Positions 11,051-19,817 of a stretch of DNA of 64,000 nucleotides are shown piece by piece. Source of the DNA: Symbiodinium sp. CCMP2592 (lineage: Eukaryota; Sar; Dinophyceae; Suessiales; Symbiodiniaceae); assembly GCA_905221615.1 (NCBI GenBank), contig CAJNDT010000491.1, forward strand, positions 732,569-796,568. Direction: 5' to 3'. Within the stretch, counting starts at the first letter, position 1. Each line of letters starts with the position of its first letter. The position numbers and the translations under genes were made by a program. Under the pieces are notes generated by a model. The model made no database searches, was not told the origin of the DNA, and saw only the letters and a list, made by a program, of their open reading frames with translations.

Positions 11051-11920
11051 CTGAGGAGGCCAATCCGGCCCTCGTTCGTGAGTGCCAGCAACTTGCTGGT
11101 GAACTTCTATGGCTTATGACTTACACGCGGCCAGACATCTGCTTTGCAGTTTCTGCCATGACACGTCTGTTAAGCAGCAGGCCCGAGGAGGCTAAAGCCA
11201 TTGGCCACCAGATTTTGCGGTACATCCGCAAATGCCCGAGCACCGGGCTCTCGTGCGGGCCGCCACCTGGGGATGAGGGGCCTGAAGGGGTTTATGTTCG
11301 TCGGGTTTTGGAGGTTGCGGAAGGTATCAGTGACGCTAGCTTCGCACCCCAGGGTGGACGTTCCCACCACTGCTCGATGACACTGCTTGGAGGCGCTTTG
11401 ATTACCTGGAGTTCTCAGCGCCAGGCCTTCATGACCCAATCCACGGCAGAATGTGAGTTGGTTGGGTTAGCGCATGTTTTGTCAGACCTAGAAGCCCAGA
11501 AGCTTTTGTTTGAAGCGCTGCTTGAGACGTCGGTTCAGTGTGTGTTGTATTACGATAACAAGGCCACTATTTCGATCTGCAGCGTGCCCTTCGGGGCATG
11601 GAGGTCTCGACACCTCCATGTGCGTGCAAACGTCGTCAAGGAGAAGTTGTCCTCCGGTTGGCTGCTCCGTCACCTGCGAGGTCGGTTCATGTTGGCCGAC
11701 ATCGGCGCTAAGGCTTTGCAACGTGAGGCTGCTCGAGCTGTTAGCATATCTAGGTCTGCATATACCCGAGTGTCCCATGACCCCGAGTAATGGTCTTGAT
11801 GAGGCCCGCGTGGAGTCGACTGCCGAATCTCACACTGTGCGTGCATCGCGACATCAAGAGATTCTGAAGGCTTTGCTGTTGCTAGAGGTTCTTGATAGGC
11901 TTCTTCCGGTGCATGGTAGT
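11051..11920 (+). pseudogene. copia-A RNase H segment, inverted relative to its RT
   Basis: The plus-strand frame reads QQLAGELLWLMTYTRPDICF, the standard copia RT-RNase H connector. It continues through ISDASFAPQGGRSHHC, STAECELVGLAHVL and VLYYDNKATISIC to HVRANVVKEKLSSGWLLRHL and FMLADIGAKALQ: a complete copia RNase H with Asp, Glu and Asp positions present. The RT it should follow is on the minus strand immediately to the right (12519-11882). The two parts do not overlap in content and fit end to end, so this segment appears to have been inverted in place. Confidence 0.85.
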
Positions 11921-12519
11921 AAGACCAGTGGGCAAGTCAGACTTCTCCTGGCCTGGGTATCGCAACAAAAGTTCGGCAGTGAACGATTTTTGATGCAACA
12001 GAATGGCTTCACCACGACGTTCAAGCTCAAAGCCCCGATGCGAAAGAATGCCAACCTCATCAAGATACTCCGGTGCGGTAGTTTTCCACAGAGAGCACAC
12101 AAACTCCGTGAGTGGACGAATGAACGAGGGCTCGGCAGCGATCAATGCATCATCTACGTACAAACTACGAAACCGACGGTGGTTGCAGAGCCATCTGCAG
12201 CGGTAGCGATAACCCTTCAAATATTGGGGTCACACTCAAGCCTGCCGAAAGTGACATCGCAGTCCAACAGACAAGCCTTGGCAGTTGACATCGTGTGATC
12301 GCGCCCCTCACACCAACTACGCGGTGCAATTGTCAACCCATACAGAGCTCCCAGCACCAGCCAGAAGCGCTCAGAGCAGATGTGATGAATGCGCCACAGG
12401 GCCGGGGTTTTGACGACTGTGGGCACGTCATGTGCATCTATAAGCTTCAACTGCAAGAAGGCGGTCTTTACGTCGAAGCTTGAAATCTTCCAGCCCCATG
12501 CGGCACAGCACCTCAATAC
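11882..12519 (-). pseudogene. copia-A reverse transcriptase, C-terminal part
   Basis: The minus-strand frame from the PLV border reads SSFDVKTAFLQLK (first catalytic Asp block), LYGLTIAPRSWCEGRD, then in a second frame SLYVDDALIAAEPSF, the catalytic YVDD, and APEYLDEVGILSHRGFELE of the thumb. It stops near 11882, where sequence orientation flips to the RNase H segment. The N-terminal part lies on the far side of the PLV at 34700-34944. Joining the two at the AATAC duplication keeps the frame (…RAV-L-RCC…). Confidence 0.9.
12515..12519. repeat. PLV target-site duplication AATAC (left)
   Basis: AATAC stands immediately left of the terminal repeat that begins AGTTAGGTGGGGG. The same pentamer follows the right terminal repeat at 34700-34704. 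A 5-bp duplication is in the range usual for Polintons and mavirus-like elements that use rve integrases. Confidence 0.92.
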
Positions 12520-12756
12520 AGTTAGGTGGGGGCATGCCCCATGTTTATCTCCGTACCGCAAACGCCTGATGCGTTATTTCCCTAGGGTATACCCTATGAT
12601 TTCAACATTTCAATAAATTTTTGCACATTTTTGACATCATACCCTCGCACATTTCGCCATTAAAATTTCAGAAATTTATGATAAAAAATTCATAAAATTT
12701 TACAATAATTTTATCATAAATTTTACAATAATTTTATGATAAAATTTTTGTGATAT
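12520..12756 (+). repeat. PLV left terminal inverted repeat (237 bp)
   Basis: Matches the reverse complement of 34463-34699. The outer part (about 185 bp) is identical; the inner AT-rich part differs at a few bases. It opens AGTTAGGTGGGGGCATGCCC and contains two perfect 12-bp palindromes, GGGGCATGCCCC (12529-12540) and AGGGTATACCCT (12584-12595). The inner half is a run of TTTTATCATAAA-like short inverted repeats. Confidence 0.95.
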
Positions 12757-12989
12757 TTCTATACTGCTTGTTTTTTGTTTTTAAAATAACTCTTCAAATC
12801 ATTTAGTGAATCTTGTATATTTTTAATATATTCATCATCTATAAATGTTGTGTTGGAATTCTTTTTCATTGTTATCAGTATATCTTTTTGTCTTTCTAAT
12901 ATTAAATATTTTTTCATTGTATATTCATCACACAAGTTATCTAGCTCTTTTTCAAATACCTCTTTATATTTGTCTTTATCCATCATATA
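12757..12989 (-). CDS. small coiled-coil protein, 75 aa
   Basis: The open frame runs from 12986 to 12759, just inside the left terminal repeat. It is lysine/glutamate-rich with heptad-like spacing (KYKEVFEKELDNLCDEYTMK; IQDSLNDLKSYFKNKK) and begins with two Met codons, so the start may be 12986 or 12983. It has no recognised family. An AT-rich leader with AAAAGTTTTAAAAGTTTT and a TATA run precedes it. The same leader precedes 13090-13326 and, in a variant form, 33273-33578. It is probably a PLV accessory gene. Confidence 0.6.
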
Positions 12990-13045
12990 TATATATATAT
13001 ATAATACTATATATTTTTCTTTTTAAAACTTTTAAAACTTTTATA
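12987..13045 (-). promoter_or_regulatory. duplicated leader box (class 2 PLV promoter)
   Basis: On the minus strand this reads AAAAGTTTTAAAAGTTTT, AAAAGAAAAATATAT, a TATATA run and then the ATG. It recurs at 13327-13386 before the next small gene, and with changes at 33220-33272 before the 33273 gene. Repetition directly upstream of three otherwise unrelated small ORFs suggests a promoter. Confidence 0.45.
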
Positions 13046-13089
13046 TAATTTTATCTTCATTTCTTTAAATATGTGTAATTTCACATAAT

Positions 13090-13326
13090 TTATGAAATAT
13101 TATTTTCATACAATTCTATCAGTTCTTTTTGTAGTTCAATTTGTTTTTCCAAAAACTTCATTTCCTTATCTAAATGTTCTTGTTCTTCTTTTTCTATAAC
13201 ACACTTTTGTTTTATTTCTACAATTTTACTTTCTCTACTTTCTTTGATAATTTCTAATTTTTCCAATTCATGTTTTGCTTGCTTGTATAATATTTCAAAT
13301 AATTCATCTTGAACCGATTTTTTCAT
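13090..13326 (-). CDS. small coiled-coil protein, 78 aa
   Basis: A complete short minus-strand frame rich in Glu and Lys, with clear coiled-coil texture (QAKHELEKLEIIKESRES; LDKEMKFLEKQIELQKELIE). Its leader (AAAAGTTTTAAAAGTTTT, then a TATATA run to the ATG) duplicates that of the neighbouring small gene at 12759-12986, so the two are likely co-regulated. No family is recognised. At this length it may be a structural or assembly accessory factor, but that is speculation. Confidence 0.6.
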   Translation of the reverse strand: MKKSVQDELFEILYKQAKHELEKLEIIKESRESKIVEIKQKCVIEKEEQEHLDKEMKFLEKQIELQKELIELYENNIS

Positions 13327-13386
13327 ATATATATATATATATATAATAATATATATTTTTCTTTTTAAAACTTTTAAAACTTTTGT
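13327..13386 (-). promoter_or_regulatory. duplicated leader box (class 2 PLV promoter), copy 2
   Basis: The same module as 12987-13045, upstream of the 78-aa coiled-coil gene. The core AAAAGTTTTAAAAGTTTT is preserved, as is the TATATA run that ends at the start codon. Confidence 0.45.
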
Positions 13387-13395
13387 TTTTACAAC

Positions 13396-13446
13396 ATGTC
13401 ATGTGCAGTTCGGCATGTGCAATCTGCCATGAGTGGTTGTGCAGTG
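13396..13446 (+). promoter_or_regulatory. leader repeat of GC-richer module 1
   Basis: CATGTGCAGTTCGGCATGTG followed by CAATCTGCCATGAGTGG and TTGTGCAGTG. A diverged copy stands at 24219-24268 at the head of the second GC-richer module. Both precede plus-strand genes whose base composition departs from the rest of the PLV. It may be a shared promoter or a module border. Confidence 0.45.
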
Positions 13447-13519
13447 CTTCAACACGTTTTTTCATGAGACATTTTGTCACTCAAATTTTTAGAGTGTTTC
13501 AATTCGTAGAGCTGTCGCC

Positions 13520-14197
13520 ATGGCAGACGCAATGTTCGCAGATGGTAAGTTCGACATCGTGGCTCGTTCTCCTACTGATTTCTTGTATCTCTTCAAAGCC
13601 CTTTCGTGGGACGATGTGTCAACCAAGACAGTAAAGGAGGTCTTACATCCATATGGCGACTTTGTCATTGTTGACATCAGCCTCGACGGTGTGATTGCTA
13701 CCTTTGCCACCATTCAAGGACTCGATGGCATCTTTGCTACAGAACTTGCGTTGACACGTGGCAATGGTTGTGAAATTCATTTCCGCTTGAAGCCTCAACC
13801 ACTTGACCCAAGTTACCGCATCATGTGCAAGATCGAATACTTCTTATCTGTGGATGGCACGTTGATCAAAACTCTCGATGTCGAATATTTGTTTCTGCAC
13901 GTGATGGGCGTCGATTTAGTTCTTAGTCCTTTCGAACGCCATGATGTTGCAGAGATTTCCGTTGACGGAACGCATCTTGATGATATCGACGTGAAGGCGC
14001 CTCTTGCTCCTCAGTTCGGATTGTCTCCAGGAAGCTACCATGTCCGCATCGTCTTGAACGTTCATCCTACTGATGATTTAAGACTATTTGAATTTGTTCG
14101 TGAACCTGCTGATGAAGAATTTGATTCAGATGGTCTCGACTCCGCAGATGATAGCACCGCTTATGCGAGCACTGAAGAGGATCAAGAAGAAGATTAA
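13520..14197 (+). CDS. unrecognised 225-aa acidic-tailed protein
   Basis: An intact frame with a strong Kozak context (GTCGCCATGGC). The body is a well-mixed globular sequence (DFVIVDISLDGVIATFAT; CEIHFRLKPQPLDPSYR; GLSPGSYHVRIVLNVHP) and the last 35 residues are strongly acidic (ADEEFDSDGLDSADDS, EEDQEED). Codon use is clearly GC-richer than the surrounding viral genes. It sits in a module with the ubiquitin-like ORF. It could be a host-derived cargo gene; no family is recognised. Confidence 0.65.
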   Translation: MADAMFADGKFDIVARSPTDFLYLFKALSWDDVSTKTVKEVLHPYGDFVIVDISLDGVIATFATIQGLDGIFATELALTRGNGCEIHFRLKPQPLDPSYRIMCKIEYFLSVDGTLIKTLDVEYLFLHVMGVDLVLSPFERHDVAEISVDGTHLDDIDVKAPLAPQFGLSPGSYHVRIVLNVHPTDDLRLFEFVREPADEEFDSDGLDSADDSTAYASTEEDQEED

Positions 14198-14562
14198 GAA
14201 GCCAGCAACTAAAATTTTGTCTCTTATGAGGAGTTTGAAAAGGCCACATGTGCCTCATAACTCCACGGTATAGAACACACACTCGTTGCGTTGCCTAGCA
14301 GCAATAGCAAAAAGCGGTGAGTGGAAGCGTCTTGCACGAGCCTTGTCTTGAGTGATGTGAGCACGTTTGTCGAGCTACCTGTGTTTTTCGCGTTAGCATT
14401 TGTTGCTCCAGTTTTTTGAGTGTTTCAAGAAACTTTTTCAATTCGCTTTGACCCGTCGTTTCTCGGATTGTATTTTATAAACTTTTATATTTTTGTTTAT
14501 ATTGGTTTATATTGAATATATTTCTATATTTTATACACTTTTATATATTTTATACCAAGGCC

Positions 14563-14739
14563 ATGCAGATCTCCGTGAAGACCATGACGGGCGAGACCAT
14601 CACCATGGATGTTCAAGCCAGTGACACGATGGACAATGTCATGGCAAAGATCTACGACCTCTACGGCATCACTAAAGACGACCAAGTCTGGGACGCTACT
14701 TATTTTTTATTAAGTATATACAAAAATATTTTTTCATAA
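14563..14739 (+). CDS. ubiquitin-like N-terminal half
   Basis: From the Met at 14563 (Kozak-like CCAAGGCCATGC) the frame reads [20 protein letters not shown] and [20 protein letters not shown], which aligns along its length with the first 40 residues of ubiquitin (MQIFVKTLTG… IKAKI… GIP). After that it leaves the ubiquitin pattern in an AT-rich stretch (14700-14763) ending ATATACAG, which could be an intron. The C-terminal Gly-Gly half is not found with confidence. It is either a split ubiquitin-like gene fused to the next ORF or a truncated capture. Confidence 0.7.
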   Translation: MQISVKTMTGETITMDVQASDTMDNVMAKIYDLYGITKDDQVWDATYFLLSIYKNIFS

Positions 14740-14803
14740 TAAAATTTTATATAAAATATACAGTAAGGTAAGCTCACATTCTGCCGAAGAGTTCAACAAT
14801 GTT

Positions 14804-15622
14804 ATGGGTATGCTATACTACAGCGACGAAGAAGACAGCAACGACGAAGACATCTACACTGGTGGACAGGAGATCTTGGATGATAAGGGCAATAAAGTTT
14901 TTTATCAAATAGGAGGGGGTAAAAGGGCACGTGCTTCTTCATCTAATGCTATGGGGTTTAAATGCACCAACAAATATACTTCTAAAAATCAACGTATCCG
15001 TTTTATCAATGAAGAAGCACGGAGCCTTGAAACACGGATCACTTCTTCGTCGGCGGTTTCAGCTGTTTTTACCGAACAAATAAAGCTTATTAAAGAAACC
15101 CTAGCTTGGGCAGAAACCGACCCGAAGAAGTGCATTACCACTATTTTATCGGTTGTTAATAGGAAGGTAAGGCTTAATTTAATTGAGGAACTAGCAAAAA
15201 GCAATAACGGGGAATTAAGGATTAAACAATTGGTTGATGTTTTGTTTCATTATGTAGATGATCAGTTGGGGGAGGTAGAGACTTTGGTTACTGCCCTTAA
15301 ATCTTATGCTTTACGTGCTATGGAAAAATTGGTCGTTAGTTTGTGGAGTTCTTCTAATGGTGATATTCAATGGCAAAAATTGTACGGGTCTTTAAGTAAA
15401 TGCCCTGTTCATGGCGATCGTCACCACGACGCGGAAAACCGCCACGACGACGACGATGACGACGACGATGACGATGACGACAGTGGCAAAAAAGATGACG
15501 ACGAAGAGATGCCGGATATCTCTTCCGTGTCTATATCTACGCCAAAAAACGAGGGCGTCCGCCAAAAATTACCACTTGATGAGGTGGGATGTTATAAAAA
15601 CATTTTTGAATATAGTAAATAA
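14804..15622 (+). CDS. unrecognised 272-aa protein with Asp run
   Basis: The open frame continues upstream in frame to about 14764 (KVSSHSAEEFNNVMG), so it may be spliced to the ubiquitin-like exon. The N-terminal part is acidic (YYSDEEDSNDEDIYTGG) and leads to QIGGGKRARAS, where a Gly-Gly precedes basic residues. This resembles, but does not prove, a ubiquitin-type cleavage site. The central part is helical (RLNLIEELAKSNNGELRIKQ). Near the C-terminus is a histidine/aspartate run (HDDDDDDDDDDDDSGKK). No family is recognised. Confidence 0.6.
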   Translation: MGMLYYSDEEDSNDEDIYTGGQEILDDKGNKVFYQIGGGKRARASSSNAMGFKCTNKYTSKNQRIRFINEEARSLETRITSSSAVSAVFTEQIKLIKETLAWAETDPKKCITTILSVVNRKVRLNLIEELAKSNNGELRIKQLVDVLFHYVDDQLGEVETLVTALKSYALRAMEKLVVSLWSSSNGDIQWQKLYGSLSKCPVHGDRHHDAENRHDDDDDDDDDDDDSGKKDDDEEMPDISSVSISTPKNEGVRQKLPLDEVGCYKNIFEYSK

Positions 15623-15794
15623 ATTTTACAATAGTTTGTTTATTCTTTTGTTTTCGCTGCAAGGTGGCTATATTCAGCGTGGGGCGCTCTATGGTCGCTG
15701 GTTTATCTGGTGGTTCTTCTTTTGTTTCGCCTACCATTTTAGAGGTGGGGAAAATATAAAATAATTATATAAAAAAAAACATAAATTTAATCCC

Positions 15795-16010
15795 TTGAAG
15801 GTGATCTGGATAACGGCACAGACCACTATGGGAGTGGAGGACAGATTTGTGAAAGGCAACATTTTATATTACTTTTTGGTTAGTAGTTCTGATAATATTA
15901 TAATGTTTTTTTATTCCAAATCCTCACAGGATCCTCGCGAGCGATGGCACAGAACAGCCTCGGGGATGAAGCATCGCCTCGCTGAGCAAAACGATGCTGG
16001 GAAGGGTTGA
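15795..16010 (+). CDS. short ORF closing module 1, doubtful
   Basis: A 71-codon frame with two GC-richer ends (KVIWITAQTTMGVEDRF and DPRERWHRTASGMKHRLAE) around an AT-rich middle that may be an intron. Its end contains GCTGGGAAGGGTT, which recurs at 25089-25101 at the end of the second GC-richer module. It may be an exon pair rather than one ORF. Confidence 0.3.
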   Translation: MKVIWITAQTTMGVEDRFVKGNILYYFLVSSSDNIIMFFYSKSSQDPRERWHRTASGMKHRLAEQNDAGKG

Positions 16011-16065
16011 TTAAAGTAATAAATATTTCAATAAATTATATTTTTTATTGAAATATTTATATGTT

Positions 16066-17304
16066 TTATTTTGAGTAAATATTTTGTCTATATATGTCTT
16101 TTAATTCTTTAAGATACATTTTTTTCATTTCTTTATCTCCTGCTGATTTTATCCAATTGTTATATGCACTTCGGTATTTTCTGTATGTAGCGTTAGTTAT
16201 TGTTTTTCTATTGTTTGCTTCTTCAAATATCTCGCGTATTTTTTGTATTCCTATTTTACTTGGTTTGATTAAAGTTGTTCCGGTTGTTTCTTCTTCTTGA
16301 CTGTCTTTTAATAAGGTTCCATCTTTTTTAATTTTTCTTGATCCTTTTCTTACTGGTTCCTTTTCTTTTTTTGGTCTCTCTTCTCGTGGTGCAATTCCGC
16401 TTGAACTTGATGAACCGCCTTGTTGAACATTAGGTCGTGGTGGTGCAGATGATGTTTTGGGTGCCGGTCTAGGTCTAGGTGTTTCTGTGGTTGTGGGTTG
16501 ACTTGATGATGCAACTGGTAATGGTTGTTGTGTTGCTCCCACGTTGGGTTGATGTGGCTCTAATACCGTCGTCGGGTCGTATGTTGTATATTGTCCGTCT
16601 CTTGCCGTTCCTGAAAAATCTAATAGAGGTCTAGGTTGTGGCAACATTCTGTTCATTGCTATTTGTGCCATTTCTTGCGAAAGTCCAGTAACAAGTGAAG
16701 AACCTAAATCCATGCCTGACATCATGTTACCTGCAACATTGCTCCCCACTCTTAAAGCTCCACTGCCTACACTTAAAGCTCCCCTTCCTAGACTTCTTAA
16801 TATTCCCGATCCTCCTTCTTCTTCTCTTTCTAATTGTTGTTGATGTGCTTGAGTAATTCCCTGTTGGTTGCTCTGTTGTGCTGTTGCTATGTTTCCTAAT
16901 GTTTGATTAATTTGTGCTAATTGTTGTTCTTGTGGTGTTCCGAATTCTTCAATTATAGACTCTATGTTACCTCCTATGTTAAATTGTTCTGGTTGTCTGG
17001 GTTGCTCTGGTTCCGGTCTGTCATTTTGTGTAAATAATGATCTATGAGTTAAATCATTATCGTCAGCGTATTGTCGTTGCATGAGATCCCTAGCTATTCG
17101 TTCGGCGATTTGTTTTTCTTGAATTTTCAATTTGTCTAAATGATCCTTGCCATCAAAACGAGTTCCTTTGTTGCTTTGTTTATAAAACACAGCATCTCTA
17201 TTCGGAAATGGTTTTAACGCTTCTTCATTGTCATTAACCAACTCCAAAATATCTTCGTATCTAGATCTTCTGTGAAATTGTATTCCAGCATTTTTAACTA
17301 CCAT
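16066..17304 (-). CDS. 412-aa PLV protein, disordered, probable virion component
   Basis: The N-terminal region is charged (MVVKNAGIQFHRRSRYEDIL). A Gln-rich stretch follows, then a Gly-rich hydrophobic segment (LGRGALSVGSGALRVGSNV) of the kind seen in membrane-active or cement proteins of adenovirus-like virions, then a Pro/Ser/Thr-rich tail with a Lys-rich patch. A helical C-terminus closes it (SAYNNWIKSAGDKEMKKMYL). It is the last gene of a minus-strand cluster with the penton gene, 18 bp after its neighbour. The role in the particle is inferred from position and texture only. Confidence 0.6.
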   Translation of the reverse strand: MVVKNAGIQFHRRSRYEDILELVNDNEEALKPFPNRDAVFYKQSNKGTRFDGKDHLDKLKIQEKQIAERIARDLMQRQYADDNDLTHRSLFTQNDRPEPEQPRQPEQFNIGGNIESIIEEFGTPQEQQLAQINQTLGNIATAQQSNQQGITQAHQQQLEREEEGGSGILRSLGRGALSVGSGALRVGSNVAGNMMSGMDLGSSLVTGLSQEMAQIAMNRMLPQPRPLLDFSGTARDGQYTTYDPTTVLEPHQPNVGATQQPLPVASSSQPTTTETPRPRPAPKTSSAPPRPNVQQGGSSSSSGIAPREERPKKEKEPVRKGSRKIKKDGTLLKDSQEEETTGTTLIKPSKIGIQKIREIFEEANNRKTITNATYRKYRSAYNNWIKSAGDKEMKKMYLKELKDIYRQNIYSK

Positions 17305-17322
17305 TCTTTTTTATATATTGTT

Positions 17323-17592
17323 TTAGAAAATTGATTCACTTAATTGGGTTAATGTATCATACCGTTTTCTAAGATGTTCTAGTGAAGTCTCGGGTATTCG
17401 TGGATTATGCATTTCCCCTTTCAATCTCGCCAATTCGCTTTCGTAATTTGCTTTCATTTGACCTTCTAATAATCTTCTTTTAAACGCCATGTTTTTTTCT
17501 TTCGCCTCTCTCGCTTCTAATTGTTTTTTCAAGTTCAATAGATAGTCTAGATTTTGTTGACGATATACCATATCTTCCGATGAATTTACCAC
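17323..17592 (-). CDS. 89-aa coiled-coil protein in structural cluster
   Basis: A short complete frame with continuous coiled-coil character (NLDYLLNLKKQLEAREAKEK; SELARLKGEMHNPRI). It lies between the 190-aa zinc-binding protein and the 412-aa protein on the same strand, so it is probably expressed with them. It may be a small virion or scaffold protein. No homologue is recognised. Confidence 0.6.
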   Translation of the reverse strand: MVNSSEDMVYRQQNLDYLLNLKKQLEAREAKEKNMAFKRRLLEGQMKANYESELARLKGEMHNPRIPETSLEHLRKRYDTLTQLSESIF

Positions 17593-17674
17593 AGGATTAT
17601 CTAATGATTTTTTTATGTAATTTTTTATTTTTTTGAAATTTAAACCTATTATATAATACCATTTGTATATATTA

Positions 17675-18247
17675 TTATTTAGATTTTTTACTTCTAGCCT
17701 GAAACATAGCTTTGCACATATTATCGGATTTTTCCTGTTTTCTTCTCATAATTTCGGCGTTCATTGATCTCATTTGCAATTGCAATAATTGCTGTTGTGT
17801 CAAATTTGCATAGGGATTTAGGGGTTGTTGTGGTTGTGGTTTAGGTGGTATAGGTGGTATTGTCTTTGATGCAGGCGGTTGTTTTTCTTGATATTGTGGT
17901 GGTTCTACAAAATTATTGTCTTCAGGTTCTGGTGCTAACGGTTCAACATTTATTTTAGTTTTTTTTCTAGGTGCATATTTTTTAACTGGTTTATCAATAA
18001 TATTACTCGGTTTCTTTTCACACACACTAGGGTGACTATATCGTAAAGTTTTTACAGACATAGGTTTTTTACAGTCTTTGCATTCAGTAGAATTTTTTAT
18101 AACTTCTGTAATTTTTACTCGTTTTTGTTCTTCTTCCACAGCTTCATTTTTTTCAACTTCTGTTTCTGGTGGTGCTTCTATTGCTTCGTTTTCAGGTTCA
18201 TCGTTAACTACAGCATTTTCTGAATTCTGTTCTATCATATATAACAT
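17675..18247 (-). CDS. 190-aa protein with CxxC…HxxxC zinc site
   Basis: An acidic N-terminal region (EPENEAIEAPPETEVEKNE) is followed by a compact metal-binding motif CKDCKKPMSVKTLRYSHPSV-C (residues about 55-76; Cys-x2-Cys, then His-x3-Cys) and a long Pro/Gln-rich, basic tail. Similar short zinc motifs with a conserved LRYSH are known to me from proteins of large DNA viruses and their satellites; I cannot name a family. Met 1 or Met 4 could start it. It lies 22 bp after the minor capsid gene. Confidence 0.6.
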   Translation of the reverse strand: MLYMIEQNSENAVVNDEPENEAIEAPPETEVEKNEAVEEEQKRVKITEVIKNSTECKDCKKPMSVKTLRYSHPSVCEKKPSNIIDKPVKKYAPRKKTKINVEPLAPEPEDNNFVEPPQYQEKQPPASKTIPPIPPKPQPQQPLNPYANLTQQQLLQLQMRSMNAEIMRRKQEKSDNMCKAMFQARSKKSK

Positions 18248-18269
18248 TCTATATATTTTCTATTTAAAT

Positions 18270-19138
18270 TCACATTGCGTCTGTATTATGAAAGAGGAGG
18301 CTTAATGATAAATTAACACCATTAAAATTTATAAGGTTACCTACTTCATCAGTAATTCTAAATGTTAATTTTCTTATTGAACGACGCGAGACATTTACAT
18401 AATCATAATCCGTGACGCCATAAAGATCATTTATAATATTAGCGAATGAAGCATTTACAGGAATTTTTTTGACTATGGCATTTGAAAATGTTGATGGGCT
18501 GTGAAAATTATTATTTGATAATTCAGGACATGATATATAAATATCTTGATGTGCTAATAAATTTATAAATCCAGAAACCCATGGAACGGCAGAAGTTGAA
18601 AAATCTAGAGGTTGTGGTGTATTTAAAACACTGTTTATACTGTTTAAATTGTTTAGATCAACATTATTTGAAAAAGACCCTACGAAATTTGCAATCAAGT
18701 TATCAGGAAGAACAATAAAAATAATTTCTGAAAAGTTTGATGCGATTGTTATTTTGTTTGATGTTGTATTATATACAACCGTGTATGTATTCTGTCTGCC
18801 TGTAACATCAAAGAAAAAATTTATTTCTCTTTGTATTGTAGATGCCAATTCCGGCGGTGTGTAATTTCCTAGTGGTATTTCAATTCTTATATAAGTTGTT
18901 CCTGTTGGTGTTGCAGGTGCTAATACTCTGTGTTCAAAATATAAATTTCTATTATTTTCGTTTATAGAATACCATGTGTTAGGAATTGCTAACTCGTGAA
19001 CTTGCATAATAGTTCCGTCTGGAATTTCAAAAGGTTTCCCTTAATTCTATTTGAAAGTCGCTGATACTGCGACTGTTTGAAGTGCGATATTTTGAATTTA
19101 CATAAACTTTTTTATATGTTAATGGTCTGATACTCATA
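18270..19138 (-). CDS. minor capsid (penton-like) protein, one frameshift
   Basis: The C-terminal 245 residues match the pattern of Polinton/PLV minor capsid proteins: IPNTWYSINENNRNLYF near the start, the conserved IEIPLGNYTPPELASTIQ, and YVNVSRRSIRKLTFRITD with a following GN and LSLLFHN at the end. The true start appears to be 19138 (MSIRPLTYKKVYVNSKYR). The two parts are separated by one extra base in the GGG/CCC run at 19038-19040. It should form single-jelly-roll pentons at the capsid vertices. Its leader (19139-19187) is shared with the divergent lipase gene. Confidence 0.8.
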
Positions 19139-19187
19139 ATAGTATATATTATATTTGATAAAATTAATTTATAATCTTTTTATATAT

Positions 19188-19795
19188 ATGACAAAGATTG
19201 AAGGACAATTAAATAAGATGTTGGAACAATCTCAAATACTCAAGGTATCAAATATGCATATGATCGGGATAATAAAGTTTTTGTTAGAGGAAATAAAATG
19301 TATGTGGCTGGCACATCTTCTGCTAGGGACTGGCAACAAAATTTCACCAATCTAAAAACAGGTGGAATTAGAGATATGGATCGCTACAAAGAAGCAAAAA
19401 AAGTATTAATGGCCAATCTAAAAACAGGTGGAATTAGAGATATGGATCGCTACAAAGAAGCAAAAAAAGTATTAATGGAAAATCCACAGGTGGATACTTT
19501 ATTAGGGCACAGTATGGGAGGCAGTGTTGTTTTAGAATTAAACAAAGAATTCAAGGATAAAAATTATAAAACGAGAACCTATAATGCTCCCGTGGTAAGT
19601 TTCTTTTCACCTATGATTGGCTTAGATAGACCGACGGAACAGCACAAGAGATTTAGAATGACAGGTGACCCCGTGAGTGCTTTTGATAACGCGGCTATAA
19701 GCTATGATGCTAAAACTTTCAATCCTATAGCAAGTCATGATATTGACCAGTTAGAAGGCATTGATGAAAGAATAAAAATATTAGGTATGTATTAA
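19188..19795 (+). CDS. GHSMGG lipase-like hydrolase, frameshifted
   Basis: It begins MTKIEGQLNKMLEQ at 19188, then needs a one-base shift near 19230 to continue as KYAYDRDNKVFVRGNKMYVA and DTLLGHSMGGSVVLEL, the Gly-x-Ser-x-Gly nucleophile elbow of class 3-type lipases. MTGDPVSAFD and ASHDIDQLEG offer the Asp and His of a triad. Lipase genes occur in several PLVs and virophages and may help breach membranes at entry or exit. A 66-bp in-frame tandem duplication (19347-19412 and 19413-19478) repeats 22 residues ahead of the elbow. Confidence 0.75.
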
Positions 19796-19817
19796 TTATC
19801 TAAAACAATATAATATA

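Noticed and set aside
15537-15737. 66-aa minus-strand frame at the end of module 1
   Set aside because: Its N-terminal half looks plausible, but it overlaps the end of the 14804-15622 gene and has no leader box. Left out for lack of support.
15411-15764. Thr/Met-rich plus-strand frame overlapping the Asp-run gene
   Set aside because: Its first half is the GAC repeat of the overlapping gene read in another frame; the second half has no supported start.
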